Positions 51,497 through 62,877 of a stretch of DNA of 64,000 bases are shown piece by piece. Position 1 is the stretch's first letter, and every line of letters begins with the position of its first letter. The notes under the pieces are model-generated. The model did no database searches, was not told the DNA's origin, and was given only the letters and a program-made list of their open reading frames with translations. The stretch is from Ecdyonurus torrentis (Eukaryota > Arthropoda > Insecta > Ephemeroptera > Heptageniidae): NCBI GenBank assembly GCA_949318235.1, contig OX439131.1:17063272-17127271 (forward strand), read 5' to 3'. The position numbers and the translations under genes were made by a program.

Positions 51497-52690
51497 GTGG
51501 CGTTTAAGTTAGTTCACACTATGACATAAAACTTCATTGAAATAAAAATGTTTCACAATAAAAATGTTTCAAGGAACATTTCCAATGCAAAAGTTTCATG
51601 ATCTTATTTCATAATTGCATTCATAATATTTACGATTTAGCAAATTATTCGATGGCAATGATAATTTTATTACATTAACTAAAGTATAGAGATAAATTAT
51701 TTCTTTATTTTACTTTAAACGCATAAAACAATATAATAGGAAAAAAAGTGGTAACCAAATAATTAGGGACAAATATTTCAGATGTTAGTAAACTAATATT
51801 ATAATAGTATAAGAGAAGAGTTTAACCTATAAATAATGGAATTAAAAATAAATAAATAACATTATTAATAAAATATTTACATTTAAAATCACATTATGTA
51901 CTGTGGACTGTGCAATCTTTTTATTTTAATTCATTATTATAATGAGAATAATGTTTACTAAATTTATAAATTAGTGATTACATATTTACAAACTGCATAC
52001 AGACATAGTTATTTAGAATTATCTACTTTTTACGTTACTTTTCAATAGTGTTATTGACTAATTACACAAAGAAATACGTATATTATATTTATTTAAATCT
52101 TTTCTTTTCGTGCAAATATAATAAAATTTGGTACAAACTGAAAGTGAATGTGGAAATTTTTTTGAAAGTCTTCATAAATATTGTTTTTATTGATATATTT
52201 TTGATTGTTCTATAAAAAAATATGCTAAGAAAGAAATTAGAAAACTCGGTTTAAAAATAGCATTTTTTTATATAAAAATATTAAATGAGAAATAAGTAAT
52301 CTTATTGAATCTGATCTAATCTTATATCTTATGAATCAATGAGTAACAATAAAAATTGAAAACCCGCGTCGATTTAATTATTATTTGTGCAATACTAAAT
52401 TATACATATAGAAATTCAAATAATTGTCAATAGTCTCATCTATTTCTTAAGACAAACACATGCAATAGTTTTTATAATGTTCCAAATTTGATTGAGTAGT
52501 ATACACATACTATACATCATTTATTTTTTATTTTTCTTTTACTTGGGATCCAGTTATTTTGCCAATAAAGCATTACGTTCTAAATGTCAATTTTTTAAAC
52601 AGATTTTTCAATGCAAAGTATATTGATTGTGATTTCGAAGTATTCATGGCAAATTGTCACATTTATATTCTTAGTTCATAAAAATTTCCA
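51497..52690. other. AT-rich DNA, no gene seen
   Basis: Nothing recognised. Confidence 0.5.
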
Positions 52691-52890
<200 letters not shown>

Positions 52891-53480
52891 TCATCCAAAA
52901 ACAGGCTTGCGCCCAATACATTGGAGGTACACACAGTACATTAATTATAATAATCATAATTATTTAAGACTAAAACAAAAGTTTTAAGAGTTATATCATG
53001 CAAATTAAAATTATTTATTTTTAATTTTAAGACATATTATTTTATAACTATTATGCATAGATTTTTTAATCATTTTAAATGAATCGTAAAAGATATCAAT
53101 ATTTAAGCTGTTACATAATGTGGTTGCTCTAGTAATAAATGAATCTTTAGATACATCATTTGAGCATGTGGGGATGCAAAACATGCCATGATTTCTTATA
53201 ATATTTTTTTGGGGCACATTTGAACAACACCTATTTGAGGCTTTTAAAAAATGACCTATAGAAGTCTTCAAATCAAAATATTCAGTATAATTCTGGGAAA
53301 AAATACATAGACCGTATTTGAAGATTAAAAAGATTGTGTCACATTTAAAAAATATGTTATGGTATATACAAAATTACCGTTAGAGTAAAAGATATATCAT
53401 TTTTGTTACGAATATCTGATATATCTCTTACATCTTCTCTTCTAATTAACCTAGCTGAAGAAATGAATCACTAATTACAG
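52891..53480 (-). mobile_element. LINE remnant (CR1/Jockey-like), 3' part
   Basis: On the minus strand, the frame 53271-53011 reads ...RNHGMFCIPTCSNDVSKD then SFITRATTLCNSLNIDIF and SFKMIKKSMHNSYKI. This fits the conserved C-terminal pattern of CR1/Jockey-like reverse transcriptases, in which a Ser-Phe-hydrophobic-x-Arg stretch is followed by Leu-Trp-Asn-Ser-Leu (here Leu-Cys-Asn-Ser-Leu) and a Ser-Phe-Lys stretch. A fragment LIRREDVRDISDIRNKNDIS lies further upstream, separated by stops, so the copy is broken. The 3' UTR contains GGGCGCAAGCCTGTTTTTGG before the tail. The core Trp of the motif is missing. Confidence 0.65.
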
Positions 53481-53888
53481 TATTTGACATAAATTTCACC
53501 ATAATTGTAGAATCATTTCCCTTATGTATATTCTCTTCTGTTTCTTTCATTTTTATATTTTTATGAAAAGTTTGAATTAGATTTTTTTTTCTTGCTAATG
53601 TTAGAGGTGATCATTGAGCACCAATAAGTCAAACTCGTTTTTCTACAAGAAAAGTAACTATTAAAATATTACAACGTACAGTAAAAAAAAAGTTATAATA
53701 ATAATAACGAATTAGAACTAAATTTAAAAAAATTCATAACATTTTGGAATAACATAGGGAATTTATTTGTCAATTATAAAACATTTCAATATGATTTATA
53801 GTTATGTAAGTTGAACATAATTTTTTTATACATTTTTCTATTTTGCTCTTGCCATTATACTGTTGTATATAGATATAAAAATACCAAT
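53481..53888. other. AT-rich DNA, no gene seen
   Basis: Possibly further decayed LINE sequence; nothing can be assigned with confidence. Confidence 0.4.
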
Positions 53889-54014
53889 TGACCACTTGCC
53901 ATGAACGAACTTTTTAAAATAATTTGAATAATTCTTAATGCATTTCTTATGTAAAAATCGTTTTCACTTACTTGCTGCAACAATTAAAAACATTTTATTG
54001 CAAGTGGTCCATTA
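53889..54014. mobile_element. MITE family D, copy 2
   Basis: Ends TGACCACTTGCCATGAA and TTATTGCAAGTGGTCCATT. Inner sequence matches 31418-31534 with small indels. Confidence 0.9.
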
Positions 54015-54923
54015 AATTGATAAAATGAAAGTTAAGCTACAGTATAATGTAACAAAGAATTTGAGAAAAGGTATTTTATACAGCTGAAATTATTGATATG
54101 CTGGTGCGATATCGTGTTCCATTTTATGCTTATTTTGCTTCATATGAAATTAATAAATATTTATCAATCATTCGTGTTACTTTTTGTATTCTGAATGTCA
54201 ATAAGAAAACTAAAATGATATTAATAATAATAATGAAAAAAAAGAGGAAAAAATTGAAACGGAAAAGTGTTGAGTTTCCCATTTTAATCCAAGCAGTAAT
54301 AGTTTTAACAACTCTTTAGATTTCAGTTAGCCTGAGCCTGGAAAATAGTTAACAAAATATCGCTTGTTCATTAAAGAAAAATGATTCTGGAATATAAAAA
54401 AAAAAAAACAGTCAGAAAAATCTAAAAACAACAAAACAACAATTTTACTTTAAAGAAACAATTTACTAAAAATAAGTGAATAAGTACCTTGTGTTTTTAC
54501 TGATGTAATTGTTTTACCAAATTCATTCTAAGATATAAGTACTAAATATTTGACATTTTTAGTGCATATATATAAAATGTTACTATACCAAACCTTTTAC
54601 CATACAAATTTAAATAAAAAAAAATCGATAGAACTATATGAAAAAATTATGTTATGAAAAATTAAAAATCCCCTAATTAGATGATACTTTTTAGTTTTTG
54701 GTTAAATTTGTAGCTAAATGATAATAACTTGATCAAACGTGAAACAAAAGTTAAATAATTATAATTTCATACAAGAAATTTATAAAGTAAAAAGTAAGAT
54801 AAAAATAGAAATAGAAAATTCTTTTTCGGTTGGAAAAATAGTTCCTGCGTAATTTATTTAAAATAATAACAATAAAATTTTAACGATCGGCACTGTGATA
54901 AAAAAAGAAGTATTTTATTTGCC
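54015..54923. other. AT-rich DNA, no gene seen
   Basis: Nothing recognised. Confidence 0.5.
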
Positions 54924-55148
54924 CATGTACACGAAAAGAATAAATTCAGTAATTCATGCTACATTTATGTCATTATAGCATAAATATCACTCAATTAAAA
55001 CACAGATAAATTTGATGTACTACATAGTATTTATGATTATAGCATGGTTATTGTGTTGTGGAGCATATACTGTGGATTATGTTGTACGGATCAAATTCTG
55101 CTGAAAATAACCTTGCATAATTATTACGTATTTATTTTTATCCATGTA
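54924..55148. mobile_element. MITE family B, full-length copy
   Basis: Ends ATGTACACGAAAAGAATAAA and ATTTATTTTTATCCATG. Inside are TTATGTCATTATAGCATAA and ATAACCTTGCATAATTATTA. About 225 bp. Confidence 0.85.
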
Positions 55149-55363
55149 GAAATACCATGTATTTTCTATGGAGAATTAACGTTAGTTAAACTCTCCATAT
55201 GAACGCATTAAGGACTCAACATGGTAATAAAATAAAAGTTTCCATCACAGTTTCTGTACACTCACGCTGCGAAGCGTTTTTTTACTTCCGTCATTTAATC
55301 ACACGTTAGTATAAGAAATCGTGATTATACGAGTATCTTAAAGATTTACTTAATATGTTGTTT

Positions 55364-55590
55364 TACACGGAAAAAATAAATTACGTAATTTATGCTGAAT
55401 GGAATAATTTCAATGTTGTAGAGAGCACAAATGTTGTTATTTTGTAATAACATCCTTAATTATGTTGAACATGGTTATGTAGTAAAATTGTAAAATCACT
55501 ATACAATACAGCAGAAATTATATGTTTTTATGCATAAATGTTGCTGCATTGAGCTAGCATAATTATTAGGTGTTTATTTTTGTCCATGTA
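55364..55590. mobile_element. MITE family B, full-length copy
   Basis: Ends TACACGGAAAAAATAAATTA and TTTATTTTTGTCCATGTA. Inner TTTATGCATAAATGTTGC and GAGCTAGCATAATTATTA. It sits 215 bp from the previous copy in the same general orientation. Confidence 0.88.
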
Positions 55591-55628
55591 AATTAAAAGT
55601 GGGAAAAACAACAACAACAAGCACTCCT

Positions 55629-56125
55629 TAAGTATTGTTCACATGGAGTAAAAACTTAACGTCCGTAGACGTCCGTCGACGGGTATTGACGGAAACTGAC
55701 GGTTACGCGAATTTGTTTGTTTCACATGAGAAAAAAAATTCGCATTACTGCGCATGCGCGGGAAAACTGACGGATACCGACGGATCGAGCTGCGCTAATA
55801 TAAACATATCGCCCCTTTCACATGCATTATTGTTGACGGATGCTGACGGATGGAGCTGCGCTAATGTAAACAAATGCAACCGTTCACATGCACCCGTTGC
55901 TACCCGTCAGTACCCGTCATTTTGACGGATAGCGACGGGTAGAAAAGCTGGGTGTTGCCAGCTTTGCCCGTCAGTATCCGTCGGTATCCGTCAGTTTTAA
56001 AACCATGTGAAAGGGTTCGTTTTTTTACATTATAAACAAGTTGCAACAATACTTTTTCAACTTTGTTTACCCGTTGACGTCCGTCGACGGACGTAGAATT
56101 TTCGCTCCATGTGAATGATACTTTA
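55629..56125. mobile_element. TTAA-flanked element packed with GACGG motifs
   Basis: Inverted ends: left TTAAGTATTGTTCACATGGA and inverted right TTAAAGTATCATTCACATGG, each followed by a CGTCCGT-rich stretch. TTAA at both sides suggests a piggyBac-type duplication, although a 3-bp TTA duplication cannot be excluded. I count 17 GACGG or CCGTC motifs in under 500 bp, several as GACGGATA or GACGGGTA. The word TTCACATG recurs inside (about 55720, 55817, 55884), and a ~70-bp unit with GGAGCTGCGCTAATGTAAAC or a near-copy is repeated in tandem. G+C is much higher than in neighbouring DNA. No protein is encoded; the ORFs on both strands are composition effects. Confidence 0.78.
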
Positions 56126-57406
56126 ACCATTTAAATAAACGGTAATAATAACATTGTAATGTAATTTATAAGTTTATAGTTGAAAATAACGAAACAATAA
56201 TTTTAAAAGTGAATGAATTGATATATAAAAATGTACATTTCGTTTACGTACAAAATCAAAAAACAGAATACAACAACAAATAGATAAAAAATTACACCGA
56301 TTTTAACATTTCCCACGCAAGTTCTTGACAAGAATTTTATTATATGATACAAATGCATTTTAAACAATCTTTAAATAATAAAAATCACCCGTATATACGC
56401 AAATGCGTTTTTTCCAGTTATATAGAAGCATAGGTAGGTCAATTCATTAATATTTTATTTTTTTATATAATATTAAAAAATGTGTTGGTAAATTTATAGG
56501 AAATAAGTTAAAATTTAAGGAAATGAAAACTATCTGCAACATGCTAACATTTATAATTGCAGTTTCTGTATATAAAATGAATGTGCATGTGATTTGATGT
56601 ATGGTTGTATTTCCGTTAAAACATGCAACAAAATTGCATCGAGAGTGCAATTTTGAGTTTTATTTTCATAATTAATTTTTATTATACTTTTATATTTACC
56701 ATTGATGAAAAGCAATCAGAAATATTATAAAATTAATTTGAAGTACTCTGAAAGTATTATTGTATATATATATATATATAATATATATTAATTTACAATG
56801 CATATATATACATAGATATATAAAATGTAAAATAATATTTCTCTATTTTGAAATTGTTATTTCTAGTCACATGTGACTAAAATTAAGTCATTCGTAACGC
56901 ATTATAATATCATATAAATGAAATAATAATTCCTTCAATAATTATCACAACAATATAAATGAATAGAGGTGATTAATTATGTTGATATTTTTGTATAAAA
57001 TAATTATATTATAACATAGAAATTTGCTTGTTTGATGTCAATGTTCAAAATCTATGTACAATAGGCGGCTTTATGAACGATGAATATATTTTTATGTTTT
57101 CTTGCAAACTATGTGATTTATTATATAATATATTTTAGACATTATTTATATTAATAGGATATCTAGGGAAAAAACACTTAAATTTTTAATCGGGTAATTA
57201 AAAAAACGTAAAAAGCTAGAATAAATTTTGCATTAAAATACAGTATATTTTCCTACCATACATAAAGATTTGTATAGCTGAAATATTTTGCTGTATAAGG
57301 TTGATGTGTTTAAGAAGCACATTTCACACACTATGCTGTAGAAAATAATTGTGCACTTCTACAACAAAATACTTTGTTATTTTGTGAGTCTACTGTAATA
57401 CCCCTA
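56126..57406. other. AT-rich DNA, no gene seen
   Basis: Short AT tracts near 56763-56815. Nothing else recognised. Confidence 0.5.
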
Positions 57407-57515
57407 TAAGCTGCAACACTAACTAACTAGTTACTGTAGTTAAGTTGTTATTTTTGTAATTATTGTAGCAAACTAAAAAAGATAACTAAGGTTTAACTAT
57501 AGAGGTTGCAGCTTA
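57407..57515. mobile_element. Small MITE with TAAGCTGCAAC ends
   Basis: Inverted ends TAAGCTGCAAC / GTTGCAGCTTA, 109 bp. The interior contains several AACTAA and AGTTA words (AACTAACTAG, GTTTAACTAT). It directly abuts the foldback element on its right. Confidence 0.65.
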
Positions 57516-57518
57516 AGA

Positions 57519-57954
57519 TGCATTCACTATACATCCATTTATTTGTTGTAATTTTCAAATTGTTTAATAGCATTGTTTTAAATGGGAATAATAGTTTTGC
57601 TGCGCTTGAACAAAAAACTTGCCTAATATCCTAAAATACCCAAATATCAACATTATTTTGGCCATAGTCATTGATTTCTAATTTATTTTCCATTTACAAA
57701 ATGTCAGTTGCGGGTTTACTACGTCACAGCTCGCCTGGTCCACGCGCGCGGAAACAGGCGAGCTGTGACGTAGTAAACCCGCAACTGACCTTTTGTAAAT
57801 GGAAAATAAATTAGAAATCAATGACTCCGGCCAAAATAATGTTGATATTTGGGTATTTTAGGATATTAGGTAAGTTTTTTGTTCAAGGTGTTCTACGCCT
57901 TTATAAATAAAGTTATTATTATTATTACAACAAATAAATGAATATGTGAGTGCA
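57519..57954. mobile_element. Foldback element with 133-bp near-perfect hairpin arms
   Basis: Arms 57605-57737 and 57755-57887 are inverted repeats with only 4 mismatches in 133 bp, separated by a 17-bp loop with CACGCGCGCGG. The inner part is G+C-rich (CGGGTTTACTACGTCACAGC). Outside these arms, more diverged inverted sequence continues to the ends TGCATTCACTATACATCCAT and the inverted ATGAATATGTGAGTGCA. A diverged solo left arm lies at 13292. If transcribed it would give a long double-stranded RNA hairpin. No protein is encoded. Confidence 0.93.
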
Positions 57955-58107
57955 CTTTTTTCAGCTCTTACCATTTGAAGACAATGTTGCTTGTTGCAAT
58001 GACTTTGCAGCAGAGCTTTATTTCTTCAGTGAGGTGAATAATAACTCTGCTGTACAGCATGGTTTACACTCAAGGTACTCAACGTATAGTACTTGGTTTG
58101 TATTTTC

Positions 58108-58313
58108 CGCATGGACAAAAATAAAAGTAATAATTATGCTAGCTTATTTTCAGCACAATTTGTTCAATATAGCATAATCTCTATATACGTTACATAAGCA
58201 TAAATATTATTTTGTATTTAGCATAAATATTTATGTTTTTCTATAATTTAGTAACATTTATGCTATATAATGACATAAATACAGCATAAATTACGTCATT
58301 TTTTTCCATGTGT
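58108..58313. mobile_element. MITE family B, reference copy
   Basis: Cleanest copy: left GCATGGACAAAAATAAAAGT then AATAATTATGCTAGC; right GCATAAATTACGTCA then TTTTTTTCCATGTG. Inner GCATAAATATTATTTTGTAT and TTTATGCTATATAATGACAT. About 206 bp. Terminal motif, read inwards: CAYGGA followed by an A-rich run. Confidence 0.9.
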
Positions 58314-58387
58314 GGCATGCAACTTTTGGTCACCAAGAGAAAAATGTGCAAGTTCTATGAGGGTGATTTTTATTATGTAATTTCTTG

Positions 58388-58512
58388 TACACACAATTGT
58401 GATATTAATTATATTTTACCATTTTAATTCAGCGCAATTTTTTCTCATAAGAATAACACTGCAAATTGAGTGAAATTTTTCGAATGGTAAAATTATGTCC
58501 CGGTCGTGTATA
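58388..58512. mobile_element. MITE family M, copy 2
   Basis: TTTTACCATTTTAATTCAGC at the left and ATTTTTCGAATGGTAAAATT at the right, with TTCTCATAAGAATAACACTG at the centre, matching 49249-49376. Outer ends TACACACAA and GGTCGTGTATA are approximate. Confidence 0.65.
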
Positions 58513-58935
58513 CAGAACGTATATTGCGCATTTTTACTTACACGGAAAAAAATTTCTACTAACAGTTAGCTGTATGTTACTAAAATTTTTAGTTGAAAAG
58601 TACTTAGCGATCTTTCTTAGTTAATTTAACTAACAAAAGTTAGTTAACTCAATCAACAACAGAGTGATAGTATGTAATTGACAAGTTAGTAAATTTTACC
58701 AACTTTGTTTTTTATAAAATTGTAGCTAACTCAAGTTAATCAGTTTTACTATCCTAACTTATTAACTTTTTACTATCTATGCTATTTACTATTAATGACA
58801 AGGTTGTTATATTTTATTAACTTAAATTATTTATTATAAATATAGTCGGATATTTATAAATTGATTTCTTTTTTTATTATATAAACAAGGTAAATTAAAT
58901 AATACACAAATATTTCACTTTAATTACTTAATTTA

Positions 58936-59197
58936 TTAATCTCTCATGATAACTACACTGTATTGCAGGTTGGGGGCAGGGGTTAGATTTTCACTTTCAG
59001 TTTTTGTCACAGTCATGGGTACACATGATGAGTGGATAGCACTTGTGTTGTCACTTAGCAGCTCCAGCATCTCAGTGATATCGAACTGTAGAAATGGTCC
59101 ATCAAGAAGCACACTCTTGTCTTGCAGTGATAAGAAGATTGTAAATCCACAAATATCCAAACTGTTGCGGGTGGCGGGGGAGAGTTTTAGGCCAGCT
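58936..59197 (-). CDS. Candidate terminal exon, minus strand, unrecognised protein
   Basis: On the minus strand the acceptor TTATTTGCTTACAG precedes an open frame (after one leading base) reading AGLKLSPATRNSLDICGF, then TIFLSLQDKSVLLDGPFLQF, and ending NLQYSVVIMRD before a TAA at 58936-58938. It is about 86 codons with balanced composition; AATAAA overlaps the stop codon. The plus strand is also open for part of the segment, but the minus frame has matching splice sites and phase. No known domain recognised. It lies between two arrays of TAACTAA-type motifs, so it may belong to a transposon. Confidence 0.5.
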
Positions 59198-59329
59198 CTG
59201 TAAGCAAATAATGAAATGCAATGAGTGATGAGTTACATAATAACTGCTCTATGCAAACAAGGGAATTTCATTTGAAACAATAATTTCCAAGCATATGCTT
59301 TCAGAATAACATATTTCTATGTAGCTTAC
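59198..59329 (-). other. Candidate 132-bp intron
   Basis: On the minus strand it starts GTAAGCTACATAG and ends TTTGCTTACAG, both good splice signals. Removing it keeps the reading frame (AG|A gives Arg). Confidence 0.5.
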
Positions 59330-59375
59330 CTTAGATGTGAGATGTGAGTAATATATTCCAAAGTCAGTCCATCTT
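59330..59375 (-). CDS. Candidate internal exon, minus strand
   Basis: Between an acceptor-like GAAAACAATTAG and the donor CTAAG|GTAAGC. In the phase required by the next exon it reads EDGLTLEYITHISHL, leaving two bases that complete an Arg codon in the terminal exon. Just upstream the frame closes at a TGA, which supports an exon start here. Short, so individually weak; the phase agreement with the terminal exon is the main support. Confidence 0.4.
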
Positions 59376-59821
59376 CTAATTGTTTTCAAGTATATTCTTG
59401 ATGATTTTGAGGAGCACAAGTTTACTGTATCACTGTTTCACAAAAACTGATAAAAAGAGGATGCAAGAAAGTGACGGTTATTTTTAACGGTCTTTTAATA
59501 ATGTTACTAAAATGTTAACTGAATTCTATTAACATGTTTTCTTAAAAAATATTTTGATAAACATGTTAGTAATTTTTAATAAAGGATAGTTGGTAAAACT
59601 TTTTAAAATTAAAATAAACAAATACGTTGATTAAAATTTACTAACAAGACTTGCAAGATTAAAACCAATAAATTAGATAGTAAAAATTAACTACTTTCTT
59701 TCATCGCTTATAATTAATATCGTCAAAGAAGAAACCTGCTAAATTTTTGCTAATTAAATATCAGAATATCAATAATGCGTTCACTGAGTTAAGATCAATT
59801 AACTCTAGTTGGTAACAATTT

Positions 59822-59920
59822 ATATAAAGCATAATTATTTATGCAAATTACAAAATAATAAAATTTATGCTATCATGCCATTAATGCAGCAAAAAATACA
59901 TAACTTATTTTATCCATGCT
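59822..59920. mobile_element. MITE family B, partial copy
   Basis: AAAGCATAATTATTTATGCA, TTTATGCTATCATGCCATTA and an end-like TTATTTTATCCATGC. Confidence 0.6.
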
Positions 59921-60384
59921 TAATCATGTCACAACAAGATTTTACAACGAAATATAAATACGAAATCATTTGCTCGCCTGATATTAATTTTTATCATTAT
60001 ATGATTATAATTATTTTTAGATTATTTTCTCGCAATTATAAGCACAATAAAATTAATTGAATAATTATCATTACAACACAAGTATACAAAAATATTCCAA
60101 ATTAAATTAAAACTTATCTTAAATTAGATAAGTACATTTATTTTATTATAATATTTACTTTTAATTTCATAATAAATTATGTCGAGTTATCACAAAGTTA
60201 ATGAATGAAATTTGTTTTGTTTATATTTGCTATCAATTGGGGAGTAAAAAAAATGTGTACTTTTTATCAGACATGCTTTCATAATTAAATTTAAAAAAAT
60301 TACAAATTACGTAATGTTTTACTTTATTCACGTGTCAAAGTGAGATATCACAAGTTGTATGTAAACATTTTATTATCTTTTGGT
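59921..60384. other. AT-rich DNA, no gene seen
   Basis: Nothing recognised. Confidence 0.5.
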
Positions 60385-60478
60385 GCACGAGAGAGCGGCG
60401 GCTAGCTTGGTGTCGCCTCGTCACGGACTTGCCGCCTTATCACTCACTGACAAGCCCCAAACTAAACTGTGTTGAGAT
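60385..60478 (+). other. G+C-rich island, possible exon
   Basis: A sharp G+C-rich patch (GAGAGCGGCGGCTAGC, CGCCTCGTCACGGAC). Two plus frames are open across it: VHERAAASLVSPRHGLAALS followed by LTDKPQTKLC and a TGA, and RERRLAWCRLVTDLPPYHS. The minus frames are broken. No clear splice donor or acceptor, so not called as a gene. Confidence 0.28.
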
Positions 60479-61349
60479 AGGACCAACCCGTTGAATTCTT
60501 ATCATTATTTTTTTATATTTATTATGCATAAGTTTTTAAAGAGAGTAAAAGTCTATAAGGATCTTAATTTTATGTATATTATATCCTTACATTTTTCTGT
60601 TTGCTGTGAAATATTCAGAGAATGGAACTAAAATATTTGAGAGCAATTCTACCAATATTTTTATCAACACTGCTATTTTTTCATTTTCCTTCACACGATG
60701 CCTTAAGGACTAATTGGTCTTATGAAAATTAATAAAGATACCTTGGAAGCGTTGAAAAAAAAATATATTTTGGATTTAAACACGTATACTATACCTATAT
60801 TATATAATTATTAAGCGTATACATGCACCATCAATTGGATTTTGCGTATTTATAGCGTATAGTTATTACACCTTTATAGTTACATGAAACGTTTTTTCAG
60901 CAAATTCATTTACGTGTCATACAAAAACGAGCTAGCGTTAGTTGATAAAATACCCCAAATATCCAAATATTCACTTCATGCCTTAATATTTAAAAAATCA
61001 AAATACAGAGCAATTTTGCAGAACTTAAAATTAAGTATATAATTTATACCGACACAAAATATATTTATGTACAATCATACTTATATAGGCACTTCATTTT
61101 ATTTCCATGCTTATATATTATAACATCAGAATTAGGAATTATAACGCCTTATTAATAATTATTATTAAAATTTAGACTTTCTTTAGAAATTATTTTGTTC
61201 GTGACAAGCAACACAACACCAGCATTTTTTTACAGAGAACAATTAAGGTTGCACTGAGAAATTACGAAGACATTACTAAGACATTTTGACAGAGAGAAGC
61301 TTTGCAAAACAAAATTGTAATAATAACAATAATAAATAAATTAACTGGC
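60479..61349. other. AT-rich DNA, no gene seen
   Basis: Nothing recognised. Confidence 0.5.
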
Positions 61350-61440
61350 TGTGCGTATTTTAAAACTTTTGGGTTAAATTGCGAGGTTTCATGGATGATT
61401 TTGCCCAAAAAAATACGTTTATTTTTAATATAATTATTAA
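61350..61440 (+). repeat. Dispersed repeat G, copy
   Basis: TTTGGGTTAAATTGCGAGGT, TGATTTTGCCCAA and AATACGTTTA match 17640-17720. The 93-codon minus frame that overlaps it (61360-61641) has no recognisable domain and contains repeat sequence. Confidence 0.65.
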
Positions 61441-62248
61441 GTATAGAATTCTGAAGTAAAGAAAGAAGAAATTGAATGTGATGGGTAGTTTAATGCATAG
61501 AAAAACCCAGAAATGAAATAGGCATGCAATATTGTTGTTTAAAATAATATTTTTTTTTTTGTATAGCAAAAACGATTCTGTATTTTTACATCCATAATTA
61601 AGTTTCAGAATCAACTTGGTCCCCCTTTTGATTTGAACCATATAATGGAGTATTTATGTCTTGGAAATTAATTTACTAGTTTGATTTGATCTGTACATTA
61701 TTTTCAATTTTTTTAAAATACACTTCTTTGCAGTTTGCTATAACTTCTTTGTTGAGAGAGAAAGAAAAAGAAAAGGCTCAAGAGAGAAATTTTAAAAATA
61801 TTTTAAGCATTTTGCATTGAGAGTTTCAAGTATATTTAAAATATACTCCTTATTCTTCGTCATATAATATTTAAATTAGTAAACAATAACAAAAGCAATA
61901 ACAAAAAATTAGAAATCAAATAATAAATTATAAAAAATAAATTATTATTAGTGCAGAAATCTGTATCATTCCTTAAACTCAAAATTCATATAATTTGTTA
62001 TTGATATTTACAACTTTCAATCATTATTTTACTTTCTTATAAAAAAAATCAAAGAATTTTCTTCTCTATCTTTTTCCTAGCTCTAGCTGTTTCCTATGAT
62101 TATTAGGAAACTGTATAATGTATTGTATATTGGAATTGTATTTATTTAAATATAAAATTAAAATTAATTTTGATTTTAATTTGCCAATTATTAATTCAAA
62201 TATGAAATGATAAATATCATGACTATAAGACAATTTTAACTGGCTCAT
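61441..62248. other. AT-rich DNA, no gene seen
   Basis: Nothing recognised. Confidence 0.5.
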
Positions 62249-62475
62249 GCACGGACAAATATAAACATACATAATAATTATGCTAGCTCAATACAGCAAC
62301 ATTTTTGCATAATGTCATTATATAATGCTGTAATATTGTATACGATTATACTACATATAAATGATAAGATGTTTAACATTATTACTTATGTTATTCCGAA
62401 ACTGCAACATTTGTGCTCTAACTAAGAATTATGGTAAAATTCAATGCAGTATAAATAACGTATTTTTTTCCGTGT
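62249..62475. mobile_element. MITE family B, full-length copy
   Basis: Ends GCACGGACAAATATAAACAT and ACGTATTTTTTTCCGTG. Inner AATAATTATGCTAGCTCAA and CAGTATAAATAACG. About 227 bp. Confidence 0.88.
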
Positions 62476-62747
62476 GGTAATCAAGCATTGGTCTCGACAA
62501 GTTGTTTATTATTATCGGATGAAAAGTCTTGAAATAATTTATGTTCAAGAATAGCTATTACTATAAAACCAAGCTATCATAATACGTATAGAAATAAACT
62601 AAAATTACTTTTTTGATTATTTTTGCTGGGCTATAATAACTATATGATGAACATCAGGATGTCTGTCACATCAAATTTTAAAGAAAACTCACTGTAGATT
62701 CCACAAATATTAAAAATGACTAACTATAAGGCAAGAATTAAATATAA
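62476..62747. other. AT-rich DNA, no gene seen
   Basis: Nothing recognised between two family B copies. Confidence 0.5.
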
Positions 62748-62877
62748 GCACGGAAATATTAAATTACTTAATTTATTCTGCACTTATGTAATTATAGTAT
62801 AAATATGGTACTAAATTAGAATAAAAAATAATTATGCTGTGATACAACATGATATTTATGCTATTGTAACATAAATA
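62748..62877. mobile_element. MITE family B copy, truncated by a LINE tail
   Basis: Starts GCACGGAAATATTAAATTAC and reaches GATATTTATGCTATTGTAAC, where the ATAA tail of the LINE begins. The LINE seems to have inserted into this copy. Confidence 0.75.

Larger units (their letters stand above)
58541..59815. mobile_element. TAACTAA-rich element enclosing candidate exons
   Basis: The left boundary CACGGAAAAAAATTTCTACT has the same end motif as family B. From there to about 58830, and again from about 59480 to 59815, the sequence is crowded with TTAACT, AGTTAA, TTAGT and ACTAA words in both orientations. The ~630 bp between is not, and contains G+C-richer exon-like sequence. This layout fits a transposon with subterminal motif arrays and an internal gene or captured fragment. 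The right terminus is not recognisable; a family B fragment begins at 59822. The element class is unknown. Confidence 0.45.

Noticed and set aside
58946..59203. Plus-strand 85-codon ORF
   Set aside because: Shadow of the minus-strand exon, which has matching splice sites, phase and an overlapping polyadenylation signal.
61360..61641. 93-codon minus-strand frame starting MVQIKRGTKLILK
   Set aside because: Overlaps repeat G, has no recognisable domain, and its length is close to chance expectation in this base composition.
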